Assembly: GCF_042849255.1 (NCBI RefSeq)
Contig: NZ_AP026866.1
Location: 1,860,001 to 1,924,000, forward strand
From: Oceaniferula spumae
GTDB lineage: Bacteria > Verrucomicrobiota > Verrucomicrobiia > Verrucomicrobiales > Akkermansiaceae
Reading direction: 5' to 3'
DNA: 64,000 bases
Below the pieces are notes generated by a model, which searched no databases, was not told the origin of the DNA, and saw only the letters and a program-made list of their open reading frames with translations. The translations under genes were made by a program, and so were the position numbers. Of this stretch, positions 63,731-64,000 are shown piece after piece; the stretch's first letter is position 1, and every line of letters starts with the position of its first letter.

Positions 63731-64000
63731 ATGTTAGATTTTTCAACTCTTTCTCGGACGACATCTGCTGCAGTCGCCTCAGCCCTACTATTTACCGCAC
63801 CATTAACAATATTGGCGCAGGAAAAATCCCAGACTGTCTTCGAAAAACACCAGAGCAAGATTGAGCCCAGCATTGAGCGGGCTCTTGAATATCTGGCGAA
63901 AGTTCAGGACCAAGACGGCTCTTATCCTGATCGATTTGGGAAATCGACCGGCATCCCCGCTCTCGCCGGCATGGCCTTTTTATCGAAAGGCCACATGGCC
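63731..64000 (+). CDS. Prenyltransferase/squalene-oxidase-repeat-like secreted protein (partial)
   Basis: The 5' end of a gene cut by the window edge; 90 codons are visible, starting one base after the coiled-coil gene's stop. The signal peptide is about 1-31 (SALLFTAPLTILAQ). The mature part starts IERALEYLAKVQDQDGSYPD and continues GIPALAGMAFLSKGH, the helix-plus-QxxDGS pattern of alpha/alpha-toroid repeats in prenyltransferase and squalene-cyclase relatives. Proteins of this kind end the MoxR/VWA operon in related bacteria and are not thought to be cyclases there. Confidence 0.8.
   Translation, partial: MLDFSTLSRTTSAAVASALLFTAPLTILAQEKSQTVFEKHQSKIEPSIERALEYLAKVQDQDGSYPDRFGKSTGIPALAGMAFLSKGHMA

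Overview
The window looks like a chromosomal segment of a Verrucomicrobiales bacterium of the Rubritalea/Haloferula/Luteolibacter kind. It carries fifteen secreted PEP-CTERM proteins with a near-constant tail (PEPSS, a Gly/Leu helix, then RRRR), a Verru_Chthon cassette protein A, a DUF1501/DUF1549-DUF1553 pair, three GH89 alpha-N-acetylglucosaminidases, a sulfatase and a polysaccharide-lyase-8-like enzyme. It also has the MoxR-DUF58-VWA-VWA-coiled-coil operon common in Planctomycetes and Verrucomicrobia. No rRNA, tRNA, exosortase, integrase or cas gene was found.

Layout. 0.2-7.4 kb: a YbjN-like protein, two PEP-CTERM genes, a TPR-sulfotransferase with a membrane protein, histidine decarboxylase with a double-ACT protein, and an AraC-family regulator. 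7.4-13.4 kb: an operon of a class-I glutamine-amidotransferase-like protein and two GH89 enzymes. 13.7-20.1 kb: six PEP-CTERM genes interrupted by a secreted sulfatase. 20.3-24.8 kb: Verru_Chthon protein A and a translationally coupled secreted partner. 24.8-32.5 kb: a compositionally distinct stretch with a decayed response-regulator receiver, a frameshifted gene remnant and two large T5SS/PEP-CTERM-repeat surface proteins; it is probably acquired. 32.7-37.6 kb: the DUF1501/DUF1549 pair. 37.8-44.6 kb: a PEP-CTERM gene, a PL8-like lyase and the third GH89. 44.7-50.3 kb: five more PEP-CTERM genes and a GntR/LacI-type hybrid regulator with a perfect palindrome upstream. 50.4 kb: a CRISPR-sized repeat pair. 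50.5-64 kb: uvrB and the MoxR/VWA operon, running off the end.

How the genes fit together. GH89, PL8-like and sulfatase enzymes, all with signal peptides, point to breakdown of a sulfated, acetylglucosamine-containing glycan outside the cytoplasm. The main regulatory observation is a tripartite DNA element, GGCA-N6-GCKACAT-N15-GCGAAG, found five times with identical internal spacing. It stands before the GH89 operon, the sulfatase, two PEP-CTERM genes and the Verru_Chthon gene. One copy lies at the start of the divergent AraC-family regulator, so these loci may form one regulon.

A second genome-scale signal is an apparent excess of the hexamer CTAACA/TGTTAG, about 80 copies by eye. It nearly vanishes across the suspected acquired stretch.
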